Shown one piece after another: positions 1-10,503 of a stretch of DNA of 64,000 bases. The notes beneath the pieces were generated by a model. It searched no databases. It was given only the letters and a program-made list of their open reading frames with translations, and was not told the origin of the DNA. Source of the stretch: Apricaphanius iberus (taxonomy: Eukaryota > Chordata > Actinopteri > Cyprinodontiformes > Aphaniidae). The stretch covers positions 1,178,001 to 1,242,000 of the forward strand of contig JAPXFQ010002424.1 in assembly GCA_028564705.1 (NCBI GenBank), read 5' to 3'. Position numbers and translations under genes: made by a program. The stretch's first letter is position 1. Each line of letters begins with the position of its first letter.

Positions 1-599
1 CTCCCCGCTGACATAATAATAAAAAGCGAATCTTCAGACGCAGCATTTAATTATTATTTTATTGTTACTCCCAAAATCAACTTTTTTTTGTTTGTTGATA
101 AACTGTATAATTGAGTCTATAATAGCACTATCTACATTTCCAGTAATTATTTTATGTATTTTAGTACATTTTAGTGAAAATATTCATTTTGTACCAAAAA
201 ATGCCCCAATTACACTGCACTGCAGTTTACTGGGCTTCAAATCCTGCCTTGCTATGAGCCACACCTCCTTAGCGAGGAGCCATGAACCGCCGGCAGCATC
301 AATCGGCTCATAACCTGGGTGGTTTCCGCTACTTACTGACATTTGCTCATTACCTATGACAAAGGGGATAACTGATATATCAGTAAATGGAAAATAAAAT
401 CTGGGCTAAGAGTTCATTTTAATGCATTAATCGTGATGGTGTGTTTTTTTTGCACATTCCTGACTGTTTCTCATCATGCTAGGATACATCTGTCTGCAAC
501 ACATTTTCTGTAGCAGACAATGACGTACAGCGGCCGCAGGTGCTACTGTCGAGGCAGAGTCACGAAATTACTCGAGCTAATCTGTATGTAGCATTAGAT

Positions 600-830
600 T
601 TAGCCAATAAACTCTTGACGCAGCACGGCAACCAATCAGAGCGACTCACTGTAGTGACGCGGCCCAGCCAACCACGATCCACGAGTGTTTAAAGCGTCCA
701 GCAGAGAAAGGCTTTGCTAGCTTCATCTTAAAAATGTATCTTCTGTGTTTATGCGTTAAACTAGTCGCTTTTTGAGCGTTGCCTGACGCTGACAAAGCCT
801 GCGGTCTGAACGCATCATTAGAAAGCACAC
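600..830. repeat. dispersed repeat R1, copy 1
   Basis: Shares the order of several blocks with 9225-9400: 'cactgtagtgacg', 'ccagcca', 'gtttaaa', and 'aaaatgtat' followed by a 'gacgctgacaaag' block. Both look like degraded copies of one non-autonomous DNA element; the other copy begins with a 'ggtgcgttcacaccg' end common among fish elements. Confidence 0.5.
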
Positions 831-853
831 ATTGTTCTAAGTTTGTAAGTTGC

Positions 854-875
854 ATTATTATTATTATTATTATTC
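854..875. repeat. (ATT)n microsatellite
   Basis: About seven consecutive ATT triplets. Confidence 0.9.
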
Positions 876-1307
876 ATGTATTCTCTATAAGTTGAAACAC
901 ACTATGCTCCTGAACTCAGCATAGATTTCTGACGGTATTTGAATGCAACACATGTGCATTTCAGCATCTGACTCTTTCTCTCCCGCTGCAGGAGCTGAAA
1001 TAATTTTTTCTCTGATTATTTTTCCGTATAAATACCAGATGGTGAGTTTCTGTGGCTTTATTATGTAGTTTACAGTACGGTTAAGCATATTTGTTGAAGT
1101 TTACCCACAGTAGAGCTGTGTTTATTCTGCTAAGCTGATTTGTGGTAATTAAGAGTCCTTTATTGCACCGCTATGGAGGTTTGAATTATGGCACAAAGTC
1201 AACCATAACTAGGAGGCACTTAGTAAAAATCGGCGTGACTCATCAGCTAATGATGAGTGAAACGTGATGATATCGGCCCAATCTGGACATCCCTAGTCAT
1301 ACCCATT

Positions 1308-1935
1308 AAAAAAGTACTTTGAATTCTTATCTTAATTATATGACTGTAATTAAATAACTTAACACTGGGTGACAAACTGTATTAACACTTTCAGAACGAA
1401 GCCTGAAAACGGCTGTCTGGGTTTTTAGTTCTTATTTTAACTGTAAAAAAAAAACAAAAAGGGGGGGTGGGGGGAAGACTATGTTAAACAATTAACCTCT
1501 TAAACCCGAGGCTGTTCTTTCCGAATTTGGCATACCTTTACTCTGGAAGGCTGTTTACAGCTTGTAAAAGGTCTAAAATGTTCAAATTGCTCTCATATAA
1601 TAGAAAGGTCTATGGAGATACTGTGAATGTGAAAATTATTTAAAAAAAATCATAGTGGGCATGAGTAATTGAGGTTAAAAGACAGAAAAAATGAATGAAT
1701 ATGAATTCCACCTGAAAAAATACACATTAGCAGCCTGTTTTCATGGTGAAGAAGCAAATGAACATCATAAATAATACCTACTCACTATTATTCACACTGT
1801 TGGTGTCTGTAATAACAAATAATTGAAAGTTAAATGTTACTTTAGGAGGCATGGCCCCAAAAATGGGGGCTTAAGAGGTTAAACAGATTTTTGTACGTGT
1901 GAATCGATTCAGAATCGATTTTTTTTTAGTTTTTA
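1308..1935. repeat. AATCGATT-type dispersed repeat, interrupted copy
   Basis: The segment 1320-1490 ('cttatcttaattatatg', 'aacactgggtga', 'aactgt') matches 35745-35880 in order, and the end 1900-1930 carries 'gaatcgattcagaatcgatt'. The middle is displaced by the TTAA-flanked element. Family members elsewhere in the window all have repeated ATCGATT ends and no coding capacity. Confidence 0.6.
1496..1878. mobile_element. piggyBac-like short inverted-repeat element with TTAA flanks
   Basis: A 383-bp segment begins CCTCTTAAACCC and ends with the inverse, GGGGGCTTAAGAGG. It is bracketed on both sides by TTAA (1492-1495 and 1879-1882). A TTAA target and a terminus starting CCY are hallmarks of the piggyBac superfamily. 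It has no coding capacity. It sits inside a copy of the AATCGATT-type repeat. Confidence 0.65.
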
Positions 1936-2542
1936 CATAGCCAACTGTAGAGCTTCATGTGTTCTTCTGCACCTCCTAGATGAGTTCTGGTAGGTCGGTC
2001 TGCAGAGGGAAGGTTCTCCAGAACCTTACAGATTGTTCTGGAACCTTTTCCAGACTGTTGGATGTTAGAGATTCTGTTTCTCGTCTGTTCTTGAACTTCT
2101 TTAGATCCTGTTTGAGGCTTTGTTCAGGTTATTTCTGCTAAAGCTGAACCCAGAAATGTGGTTAATTACTTTTTCAGAGCTGTATCCTTACTTTGATATG
2201 AATCTGAATTAGGGGTGTCACGATTCTCCAAATCCTCGATTCGATGTTAGGGTCACAATTAGATTCTTGATTTTTATTTATTTTTCTTACAGTACAGAGC
2301 CCTGTGCCATATTTAGTCTATGATCATTGGTTTTATTCATTAAATTTTGTAGAGTAAATCTCATTTCAAAAGACGTAAGTGATGCAATTTCCGTTATTCT
2401 TGTGTAATGTATCACACTAGGTATCAATGGTGAAATTGAAATAATTTATTTACACTATTATTGTATTTACCATAAATTGTTACACTTAGTGTAAAAATCT
2501 TGTTTAATTAAATAACAGAAATGATCAGTAACAAAGGGTGGC

Positions 2543-2555
2543 TGCCATCTAGTGG
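2543..2555 (-). promoter_or_regulatory. CTCF-like core motif
   Basis: GCCATCTAGTGGC; read on the minus strand this is GCCACTAGATGGC, close to the CTCF core. Motif match by eye only. Confidence 0.3.
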
Positions 2556-2594
2556 CTCTTTTTAGTTACTGCAGCACAACAACTCTGAGCTCCA

Positions 2595-2812
2595 GCTGCT
2601 GTGGATAGCTTGTGGATAGATTTTATGTATGCAGGGAATGTGGCCGACCGACTGCTGAAGCGTGTGGTAGTTTGTGGCAAACATTTCTAGGACGACTGTT
2701 TTTCCAACTTGGGACAATACAGCATTGGATTCACAGATCGTCTGAAACTTCTACCAGGATTAATACCAACTCTACGTGAACCAGCAAATATCCCTGTACA
2801 AGTAAGCATATT
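2595..2812 (+). pseudogene. THAP-domain fragment, C-terminal half, with in-frame stop
   Basis: One frame reads RLLKRVVVCGKHF, a TAG stop, then DDCFSNLGQYSIGFTDRLKL and LPGLIPTLREP. This has the Cys-x-x-His pair and the final Pro-Thr of a THAP zinc-binding domain. It is followed by a CAA|GTAAGC donor-like site. The stop codon immediately after the histidine marks it as broken. THAP domains occur in P-element transposases and in captured host genes. Confidence 0.6.
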
Positions 2813-3400
2813 TCCTCAATAATGTCCTTCAGCTGTTAGTACACATTGTGGCATTGTTTGAGTTTATCGCTTTACAATTAGCTTTATAGCTAACATTCAG
2901 AATTAGCTTCACAGCTAATACCCCAGTTTGTTTATGTAGCATTGGTGCTAGTATGCTTTGATTTGGGGGGAAAAGAGATTAGATATTATAGTTGAACATT
3001 CAAAATATCGTTAAAGACTCATTGACCACATAAGCGCATAGCTTAGGCCCCGCCCTCCGAAACCCGGTCGTTCTGTGCTAATGCTAACAGAAGGGCTACA
3101 TCGTGACACCTGCAATTCTACAACAAGGATGAATTACGGCAAGCCGTCCTTTGATATAGTATTAAGGTACTTAGAGTGTGGCTAAAAAGGGCCCAAACGT
3201 TGCGGGGAATTTCATGCCAGTTCTACTTTAGGAGTAGAAGGAGCAGCTTTACCTCCGGTCCCGCTGCTTCTTTCTTCATCTGTCCTACCCACGGTTTAAC
3301 TGTAGCTTAGCTAATAGCTACTAGCTAGCATCAGCTAATATGCTCTGTAGAGGCGTGCTGTGTTGATGGGGATTTTCTTATCGTGATATAGCGGTTAATA

Positions 3401-3440
3401 ATGCTACCAGGTTGTGTTGTGAGTTGTAGGAGAACTGGTA
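3401..3440 (+). pseudogene. THAP-domain N-terminal fragment
   Basis: ATG CTA CCA GGT TGT and following codons read MLPGCVVSCRRTG, resembling the first Cys-x3-Cys of a THAP domain, and are followed directly by GTAAGA, a strong donor. It lies downstream of the C-terminal half on the same strand, so the order is inverted relative to an intact domain. Confidence 0.45.
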
Positions 3441-4044
3441 AGAGTCACTTGTTAGGGAAAATACAATGTGTGTTTCTTTGTCATGAGGAAATCTGAGTAA
3501 ATAGACGGTTGCCTGGCAACTGTTGCTATGGAGTCCGAATGGGACGCTACATTATGTAAACATGGGAGGACGTGATCGCGATCGTCTTTTAGATTTCGAT
3601 GGGCAAGGTCGTGATGTAATTTAGATAAATTTCTCTAAAAACAAAAAAAGCACGTGACACCCCTAATCTGAACGTATGATTGGATTATTGGAGTTAAATG
3701 ATGAGCCGCTTGTCGTGCAGCATGCTGGGTTTAACTGATCTGTTTCATCTGAAAGATGCAGCAAGATGTCCAAAAGCTTCGTAAACAAATATTTACTGAG
3801 ACAGTTAAGAATATTCATACAGCAATGTAAAGCTACCATAATGCGCACACCTATAGACTCATGGATCAAAATGTGCACTAGATGGATTTTTAATAAATAG
3901 CTGAACACAACATCTGTACACGGAAACATTTTTGCCCCATAGAGGTGTACAACATTAATAAGTCCATCGATTTACGGGAACAGATTTGTAAAAGGAGTCT
4001 GAGGTTCTTCCCTTTCTCCTGAAATAAACACAAACATCCACGGA

Positions 4045-4050
4045 TTTATT
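4045..4050 (-). promoter_or_regulatory. hivep1: candidate poly(A) signal of hivep1
   Basis: AATAAA on the minus strand about 195 nt after the stop codon. This would give a short 3' UTR. A weaker ATTAAA lies further downstream near 3890, so the UTR may be longer. No transcript evidence was available. Confidence 0.35.
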
Positions 4051-4243
4051 TACAGCGTCCCGAACATGAAACTCCAAAAAGGCACCATCGTCTTTACAGC
4101 ATGTACAAAAACAAGAGGAACGCTTCGCTGCGGGGTATGATTGCACGTAACAACACCAGCATCTGTGCTTTGGAAGGAGAGTCGCACCCTCGAGTGTTTT
4201 CAGTGTTCAAAGTGACGCAGAGGAGGCGGGCGCCGCCGCCGCC

Positions 4244-5056
4244 TCAGGTGGCGATGACCAGTCTGTCTTCGTCGTCGCTGGACGCCTCATTGTCCTCCTC
4301 ATTGTCCTCCTCGACCGGCTTCTGCCTGCCGATCGCCGCCGGTTCCCCCCGGTTCCACGGCGTTGCTGCTGCTGGATGCTGCTGGGGGGGGTTCTGTCTT
4401 TCCACGTTCGGCGCCGCCCCGACGGCGACCTCGGTCTTTTCCGGCTGGGGCTCGACGCCGCCCTGCGGGGGACTGAGGGCGGACAGCGGGCTGAGGGAGG
4501 GGATGATGGCCGGCAGCGCGATGTTGACGATCTGCAGACCGGACACCTGGTTCTGGACGGCGCCCTGGGAGGCCGGGTTGGGGGCCAGGACCTGCAGGCC
4601 AAGGGCGGCGTTGAGCGTCAGGCCCTGCGGCGTCAGCCCCATCAGGTTGAGGGTTTCCAGGCCCACCGGCTGGATGCTCTGGCCCAGCGGGAAGCACGGC
4701 ACCAAGCTGCCCATCGGGCCCTCCGGGTGGGGCGGGGAGCTCGGCGGCGGTAGAGGGCTCGCGTTGCGGTGGATGACGCCCACGGCCGGGATGGTGAGCT
4801 GGACGGGCGCGGCCTGGAGCGGGACGAAGGCGGTGACGCTGGCCGGAACCAGCTGGATGCCCCCGACCGGCACCATGCTGTAGGGGGAGCGAGCCGGCTG
4901 CTGGGAGTGCAGCGGCAGGTGGCTGAACAGGTGCGTCTCAGATCCCGCACTTTGGGCCGCTCCCAGCAGGGGGAGCTGTGGCATGTAGGAGGTCTGGGTG
5001 CCGCGGTCCACCGGCGTACTGGACTCGCCGTTGGCTGCAGGATGCGGTCTGGAGTC
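4244..5056 (-). CDS. hivep1: hivep1 last coding exon 8 (C-terminal tail)
   Basis: An 813-nt exon starting after TCTCCAG (ending at 5057) and encoding 270 residues to TGA at 4246-4244. It contains HLFSHLPLHSQQPARSPYSM, VPVGGIQLVPAS and FVPLQAAPVQLTIPAVGV, a hydrophobic and proline-rich block conserved at the C-terminus of HIVEP1, and it ends with an acidic tail (SSDDEDRLVIAT). The exon is distinctly GC-rich compared with the surrounding introns, so several long antisense and out-of-frame open frames overlap it; these are shadows. It joins exon 7 in phase 0. Confidence 0.95.
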   Translation of the reverse strand, partial: DSRPHPAANGESSTPVDRGTQTSYMPQLPLLGAAQSAGSETHLFSHLPLHSQQPARSPYSMVPVGGIQLVPASVTAFVPLQAAPVQLTIPAVGVIHRNASPLPPPSSPPHPEGPMGSLVPCFPLGQSIQPVGLETLNLMGLTPQGLTLNAALGLQVLAPNPASQGAVQNQVSGLQIVNIALPAIIPSLSPLSALSPPQGGVEPQPEKTEVAVGAAPNVERQNPPQQHPAAATPWNRGEPAAIGRQKPVEEDNEEDNEASSDDEDRLVIAT

Positions 5057-5995
5057 CTGGAGAAAGACAGAACTGAGGTTAGCCGGTGCGTCCAGGAGTC
5101 CGTGGATCATTTAAATCCTTTCCACTTTCAAAAGAACCAAAAAAGTAAAAATTATTTAATTTTTTTATTTATTTTGTCATTTTTTAATATTTCAAATGTC
5201 AGGCTCTGATCAAAATTGAAAATTGAAAAAGAAAAACTGTTGTATGACCAAATTTAATTTTAATTAGGACTGCAAAATAGTAAAAATCTTTGATCTAATT
5301 AATCGCGATTAATTGTGAATAACAACAATTAACATACATAAATATGACTAAAAAAGTTACAATTTTCACTTTAAATAAAGGACAAAACTGTTGCTCGTTT
5401 TAAAAAAAAAAGAAAAAACAGGAGAGATCCATGGAGGTTTAGTTTACACGTGGCTCCTTTAACAGATTAATCGTTTAGCCCGTTGCTAAGGCTAACTAAC
5501 ACTTTTCTGTGTAAAGCGGACAGTTTCTTGAACATTGAACAACCCTGAGCATCATCTTCATGGGACTATCCCACAGTGTCTTCAGTCAGAGGCTTCAACA
5601 GACCGCCAACAGCCATGAGGATCTACAACAACTCCTTCAAGAATTGAATAATATAAACTACAAAAATACTTATTTTCCATCGAAGTTCAATTAAGATTTT
5701 TTTTTTATTAAATTCTTCTGAACAATAGATTATTTTCTGATCAACGTGAGTAAAATGGAGTTGAACCGAACCTTTACATAACTCAAGTTCCAATGTTATT
5801 ATTTGTGGTTATCTTGTAGCTACGGTGTTGGTTAGCTATGTTAGCTTGTTTGTTAGCCAAGGCTTACCTGATGTGAAGTCATTGCTGCAGATTCCTACTC
5901 CTTTTCAAGTTTGTATAAGACATATGTTAATTTTTACAACAAAACTTTTGTTTTTGTTTTGTTAATTCTCTTTATGAGTTACAGGCATTTATGAT

Positions 5996-6260
5996 TTAAA
6001 GTGACAGTGTGTAGTTTTTGCAGTACATCTTTGAAAATAGCCATTAAAATATTATGTAATAATATTTACATTACATTTTTACCTCTTCGCTAGTTCCAAG
6101 CAATGAAAGAGAGACTGATGTGGAATTGAGTGTTTAAAAACAGCACTAGTTGGACCTCCGTAGTTGAGTTTCTTACTCGAAGACACAGATACCGCATGCT
6201 TGTGATAATTTAGGTATGCACTGCCCCCTACTGGCCGAAAATTACACATAGTGCCTTTAA
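5996..6260. mobile_element. TTAAAG inverted-repeat element (family M1), copy 1
   Basis: It starts TTAAAGTGACAGTGTGTAG and ends with the inverse, CTTTAA preceded by TTACACATAGTGC. A longer copy in opposite orientation is at 41373-41884, with shared internal blocks ('gcactgccccctactggcc', 'gatgtggaattgag', 'cctcttcgctagttccaag'). No open frame. The family is a short non-autonomous DNA element. Confidence 0.75.
6219..6234 (-). promoter_or_regulatory. CTCF-like core motif inside family M1
   Basis: The minus strand reads CCAGTAGGGGGCAGTG, a close match to the CTCF core consensus. The same 16 bases occur in the other copy at 41399. Confidence 0.45.
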
Positions 6261-6790
6261 TATTAAATTTGAAATAAAATTATTTCAATTTAAATTATTG
6301 GCTTTTTAAATCATTTGCTCATTCTAAATCGCTTGTCCTGATTGTTTCCACATTAAAACATTTTCATTTCTGAGCCCCTGACTCTTCCCCTGTCTGCCTA
6401 GTTCCTTCCACGGCTCCTCCAGCTCCTGTCTCATCAACTGATTCACCGCAGCAGAAGCGCCTGCGGGTCGTACCATTAGCACTTATTCAAAAGGGGCGGT
6501 TGGGCCCTGCAGAGCATAAAAATTACTTTTTTAACTAATGAACCAGTGCCTAAATAGAAGTTTCATTTGCACAGGACCTGTTTTATTTGTACATAAATGC
6601 TATACAAATGTTAGGGCGTGTTTATGTATATATAGAAAACTTCTACCCCACCCCCGCCCCCCGGGCCCTGGGTTTAGCCCTAGAATCCACTTTAAGGCAT
6701 TCATTTTTAAAGCCCTATGCAGTTTGTGAACTGAACTTTCGAATTTAAGGGATGATATATTTGTTCTGACTCAGGTGAAAGTCGGCAAAG

Positions 6791-6808
6791 CAGCGCCCCC
6801 TAGAGTCA
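6791..6808 (-). promoter_or_regulatory. CTCF-like motif
   Basis: The minus strand reads TGACTCTAGGGGGCGCTG, containing the AGGGGGCGC core. It lies about 270 bp from exon 7, outside a recognised repeat. Confidence 0.4.
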
Positions 6809-7073
6809 CAGAATCTGTTGTTAAGAAAAAATGTCAGAGACATTAAATATTAAAATAAAATTTTGTCCCTTTTTTACATTTTGTAAATTTGATCAGAAAC
6901 AAAAGTTTGAAATAGTTGAATAGAGTTTTTTTGTATCCAATGTAAGAAAAAAAAAAAAAAAGTCACATTAAAGTTTTTGGATTTTTGTTTGCCGATAAAA
7001 AATGGAAAGGATGAATGATCCACGGATTCTTCAGGTTCATGTCGGGGCTGTGGCAGAAGTGTGAGGGACTCAC

Positions 7074-7534
7074 CCGAAGGAGCCTGGAGCTCCTGCTATG
7101 CACCGGGGGGCTAACGGGACCGTCCACGTCTGGGTAGTCGATGGACATCTGCCTGCAGGGGGACACGGGGCTCATCATGTGCACCGACTCCGGGTCGGAG
7201 GTGTAGCAGTCGGAGGCCGTGAAGGCGGCCGGACTGCGGCGGGACGCGAGGCTCGTCTCGGCGGCGGAGTCTGAGGACTCTGGAGGATTCGGGGCCAGGG
7301 ACACGGAGCTGATTGACATCTGAGCCAGGAGCGCGCTGGGCGGGACGTCGGCCTCCTTGGAGGAGGAGGAGAAGTGCTGCGGGCTGGCCGACACCGACGG
7401 GGTGGCGGACAGGCCCGACTCCGCCTGGCTGTCCTCCTCCTCCTCCTCCTCCTCGTTCTCCTCGTCGTCCGGGCCGTCCGAGTCGTCAGCGTCCGAATCC
7501 TGCCGGTCGGTGCTGCTCACATGACTCCGGTCAC
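7074..7534 (-). CDS. hivep1: hivep1 coding exon 7 (acidic region)
   Basis: A 461-nt exon that begins by completing a glycine codon, then encodes DRSHVSSTDRQDSDADDSDG and a run rich in aspartate and glutamate, followed by EDSQAESGLSATPSVSASPQ, the conserved block found just after the ZAS-C fingers of HIVEP1. Near the end are CYTSDPESVHMMSPVSPCRQ and MSIDYPDVDG, also family-like. The acceptor CCCTCAG ends at 7535; the donor GTGAGT starts at 7073. The exon ends in phase 0. The CTC/TCC triplet run on the plus strand near 7432-7456 is simply the poly-Glu coding track and is a likely site of length variation. Confidence 0.93.
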
Positions 7535-7701
7535 CTGAGGGAGAAAAACCACATCCAATCACAACAAGACCCGATGAGTAAACTTCTACCCTAAACTACA
7601 ATGTCTTTGATCAGTTGAGACAACTTCTGGATGCTCAACACCCGATCAAAGAAACAGTTCATGATGAGACAATCCAGCCTTTGACTGAGGTTTGTCGGAG
7701 C

Positions 7702-7821
7702 AGGGATGCATCTACAGGGATCTCAACATTTATTTTGATACATTAACTGTTACCAAAACGAGCCCATTAGACGGTATCAGAGCCGATACCCAATATCAGT
7801 ATCGGTACATCCGTACTAGAG
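7702..7821. repeat. partial GATACC-type element (family M2)
   Basis: Begins AGGGATGCA, includes 'gccgatacccaatatcagtatcgg', and ends TACATCCGTACT. This is a diverged and shortened relative of the copies at 29155 and 58220. Confidence 0.45.
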
Positions 7822-8503
7822 CTGAAGATCTTTGCCCAAACCCAGCTGCTGCTAATTTCAGTAGCGCGATAATTTATAATAAAGCGCTGCAGTGGGCCAC
7901 TAGCATTGTACCATCTACCTGTCAAGATGTCGCATGCACACGCATGCGTCATGATGCGAAAGACCGACTGCTCTGCTGCGCTGCACTCTCACAGAAAATG
8001 CTGAATTTTAAATGCACCATTATCCCGAAGCCTCCTGCATTTATGCAGCAGCTCCCTGATGACCAGACGTCAGATAAAATCTCCTGAAATCTAGAGGAAG
8101 CGGTCAAGAGCGCACACAGAAACGCACGCAGGCATGGCAGACTTTTACACAACAGAAACGTTAAAGCTTCATATAGCTGCAGACAAAACATTTTTTTCAT
8201 TTTAAGTTTCAGATAACAGGCCTATTTGACCGGAATTTTAAACATTTGTCCAGTAAATTCACAACCTGCCGGTCACGTTGTCTGGTGCCAGTTTTTTTCT
8301 AGCGGGAACTCAGGTGTGTGACTTTTGAATAATGTTGGGCTCTAATCGGGTTCGGGCTTTAATAAGCTGTCAATCATAATATAGTCTTCGGGCTAGGGCT
8401 GAACTTTCACGGGCTCGGGTCGGGCCCAACAATTAAAGCTCTAATCCCTACTTTTAATATTAGAGTATTTAGTTAATTTAATTATTTTGCAATGCCTGAA
8501 TCT

Positions 8504-8804
8504 TGCGATGCAACGACACCACTTTTTTCAAAACTGATACGATACGGATATTTGGATCAGAGTACCAATGCTTCTACAACACAAAACAACGCAATGAATT
8601 AGAAGACAAGTTTTATACTCTTTTCTGCTTGTTACAACAAATGATGGTGAATTAGATGAAAAAATAAAACATTAATAAAAACGACAACTAAACAAAGAGT
8701 TTCCAAATGTTAAGAATCGGTTCATGGTATCGATTAAACTACCGATACGAGTAGATCAGAGCAGTATTGGCCCCAATACCAGAATCCGTATCGGGGCATT
8801 CCTA
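8504..8804. mobile_element. GATACC-type element (family M2), old copy
   Basis: The left end GATGCAACGACACCAC, then 'gatacgatacgg', and the right end ATCGGGGCATTCCTA are arranged as in the better preserved copy at 58220-58563. Flanks CCTGAATC and CCGAATC are similar but no clean duplication can be called. Confidence 0.55.
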
Positions 8805-9070
8805 GCCGAATCAGAAAGTTCCCTTTATTCATTTGATAGAGCTCAGTGAGTGGTTAACCACTAAAGTTTACGTACTAAGGATAGTACGTTAAGTCATGTG
8901 GCATAAACCTCGAGCAATCAGCCGACATAAAAGAACAAAAAAAATTTCATTTTATTAGCATACATGAGTCCATTTTTGATAGACCAACTTATTTTTAAAA
9001 CATGTCAATACTAACCAAATTTAAGACTTGACTAAATCAATGTAATACTATTCAAGACTCTGCTGATGCC

Positions 9071-9400
9071 CTAATGGTGCGTTCACACCGCCAAAAACAT
9101 CAATGTGAGGAACAGTAAGATTACATGTGAAGTGGCTGAGGCCATCAGAGGAGCGTCAGTCTCGTTTTGTGTTTCAAGCTTCAAAGCAGCAAAAGCCAGC
9201 AACGCAGGCAGTCTTCAGCTGCGCTGCCCGAGCATCAACCAATAAGAGCTGTAGTCACTGTAGTGACGTCGCCCGACGTCAACGTTGTCTAGCCAGCCAA
9301 GATTGTTTAAAAACGTTCAGAGGAGCACGAACCGCCCACGCACTTTGAAAGCTTCGGCCTAAAATGTATAGGTGTCTTTCGACGCTGACAAAGCACCATA
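9071..9400. repeat. dispersed repeat R1, copy 2
   Basis: Starts CTAATGGTGCGTTCACACCG, a terminus shared by many fish non-autonomous elements, and carries the same block order as 600-830. Confidence 0.5.
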
Positions 9401-9704
9401 AAAGTTGCAGGAAGCGGAATCGAGTTCTAACGGGCTGGGTTATCCTGAGCTATCTCTGTAGTCACGCTGCTATAGGCGTAGACAGACTGGAGCACAGACC
9501 AAACACTTTACCTCTCTCTGTTACTTTCTCCTCCTGTTATTTGAACCGTTAAGTTCATGCTGGTCTGGTGTTCCCTTCCAACTGGGATGAAGCTCCCAGT
9601 AAATGAACATTCTCACTCTCTTGTTATCAACGTTTTACTCTCTTTAATATATATAATGTACTCTTGCATCAGTTCGTTCTGTCTGTTCTTTGTGTTCTGG
9701 AACC

Positions 9705-9905
9705 CCCAGATGGTCGTGGCAGACTGCTTCTGCTCCAGGTTTCTTCCTGTTAAAGGGACTTTTTCCTCTCCACTGTCACGATATGCTTGATCAGTATGAG
9801 GGATTGCTGTGAAATCTGCTCGGGTTACTTAAACTCTGGAACTGATTGGAATAATTAACTGCACTTGATGAATTTTTGATGACTAGGATCAATTAAACAG
9901 ACTTT
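9705..9905 (+). repeat. non-LTR-like 3' tail repeat (family L), partial
   Basis: Contains 'gatggtcgtggcagac', 'ggtttcttcctgttaaag', 'tcctctccactgtc' and 'cagtatgagggattgctg' in the same order as the longer copies at 44815, 57215 and (inverted) 62880. These are typical of an abundant teleost LINE-associated 3' region. Confidence 0.6.
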
Positions 9906-10401
9906 TTGACCACTTGTTACAAAATAAATCTTACTTCATGTGGAGTCTGTTTAACTCCTACAAATTGTGTGACCTTTGCCCTCAGCCTCTCTATAAAACC
10001 CTTTAGCTCCTAAATAAGTGGGTAAATTGGTGGACTAACGGACGCTCTGTGGCGGTGGGACTACCAAACCGTTCACCCGTTTAGCTCCATTTTCAGGCAG
10101 AGGAGGACAAACAAACTCGGACCACAGAGCGCTCTCAGGCAGCTTCTCGCTCGCCCTCTTCTTCTAAATTTAGTCGCAGCAATTTCCTCTTTGTGAACGC
10201 TGTGCCTGCCGCCCACATGGCCTCCGAGTTAACAGAGGAAGAAGCTGCTTTTAGAGTTTGTAATTAGATGGAGGCAAAACTATTGATCCACGTAGCAACG
10301 CCAGCCTTCTCTCATTCCTGCAGAACTCTCTACCTAAGAAGCCAATTCTGTTGTTTCAACATTAAATCAGAGCATTGTGACGATACAGTGAAGCTTCGTA
10401 C

Positions 10402-10503
10402 CAGAGTCCTCTGCATCCTGGTCCTCCACCACCCCGGCAGGCACCCCCATCTCCATGCACTTCTTACTGTGGGCCTTGGACTTCATGTGCTTGGTCAGAT
10501 TCC
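10402..10503 (-). CDS. hivep1: hivep1 coding exon 6 (second half of ZAS-C finger 2)
   Basis: A 102-nt exon encoding [20 protein letters not shown] followed by [15 protein letters not shown]. It supplies the two histidine ligands of the finger begun in exon 5. The acceptor TTCTCAG ends at 10504; the donor GTACGA starts at 10401 and is a weaker match than the other donors of the gene. The phase is two bases in and one base out, matching exons 5 and 7. The sequence ends with the acidic run that leads into the Asp/Glu stretch of exon 7. Confidence 0.94.

Larger units (their letters stand above)
2210..3665. mobile_element. hAT-like 1.46 kb element with 8-bp target duplication
   Basis: The left end TAGGGGTGTCACG and right end CGTGACACCCCTA are inverted repeats. 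The flanks ATCTGAAT (2202-2209) and ATCTGAAC (3666-3673) agree at 7 of 8 positions, as expected for an old 8-bp target-site duplication. The size and ends suggest a hAT-type element, although P elements also make 8-bp duplications. Inside are two THAP-domain fragments and one CTCF-like motif. Confidence 0.7.
1..4040. other. 3' flank of hivep1: transposon-rich, no gene seen
   Basis: No exon-like open frame is convincing here. Identifiable content is the dispersed repeat near 600-830, an ATT microsatellite, an AATCGATT-type repeat interrupted by a TTAA-flanked element, and the 1.46 kb element with THAP fragments. The stretch 3670-4040 is low-copy-looking and may be the end of the hivep1 3' UTR. 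Confidence 0.6.
5057..7073 (-). other. hivep1: hivep1 last intron (2.0 kb)
   Basis: GT-AG intron between exons 7 and 8. It is AT-rich, with one identifiable inverted-repeat element at 5996-6260 and a CTCF-like site at 6791. Nothing gene-like was seen. Confidence 0.9.
7535..10401 (-). other. hivep1: hivep1 intron (2.9 kb)
   Basis: GT-AG intron holding degenerate GATACC-type repeat copies, repeat R1 copy 2 and a non-LTR-like tail. No exon or RNA gene was seen. Confidence 0.85.

Noticed and set aside
4101..4883. 260-codon plus-strand open frame and several other long frames over 4.2-5.2 kb
   Set aside because: They are shadows of the GC-rich last hivep1 exon on the minus strand, whose frame matches the family and fits the splice phases.
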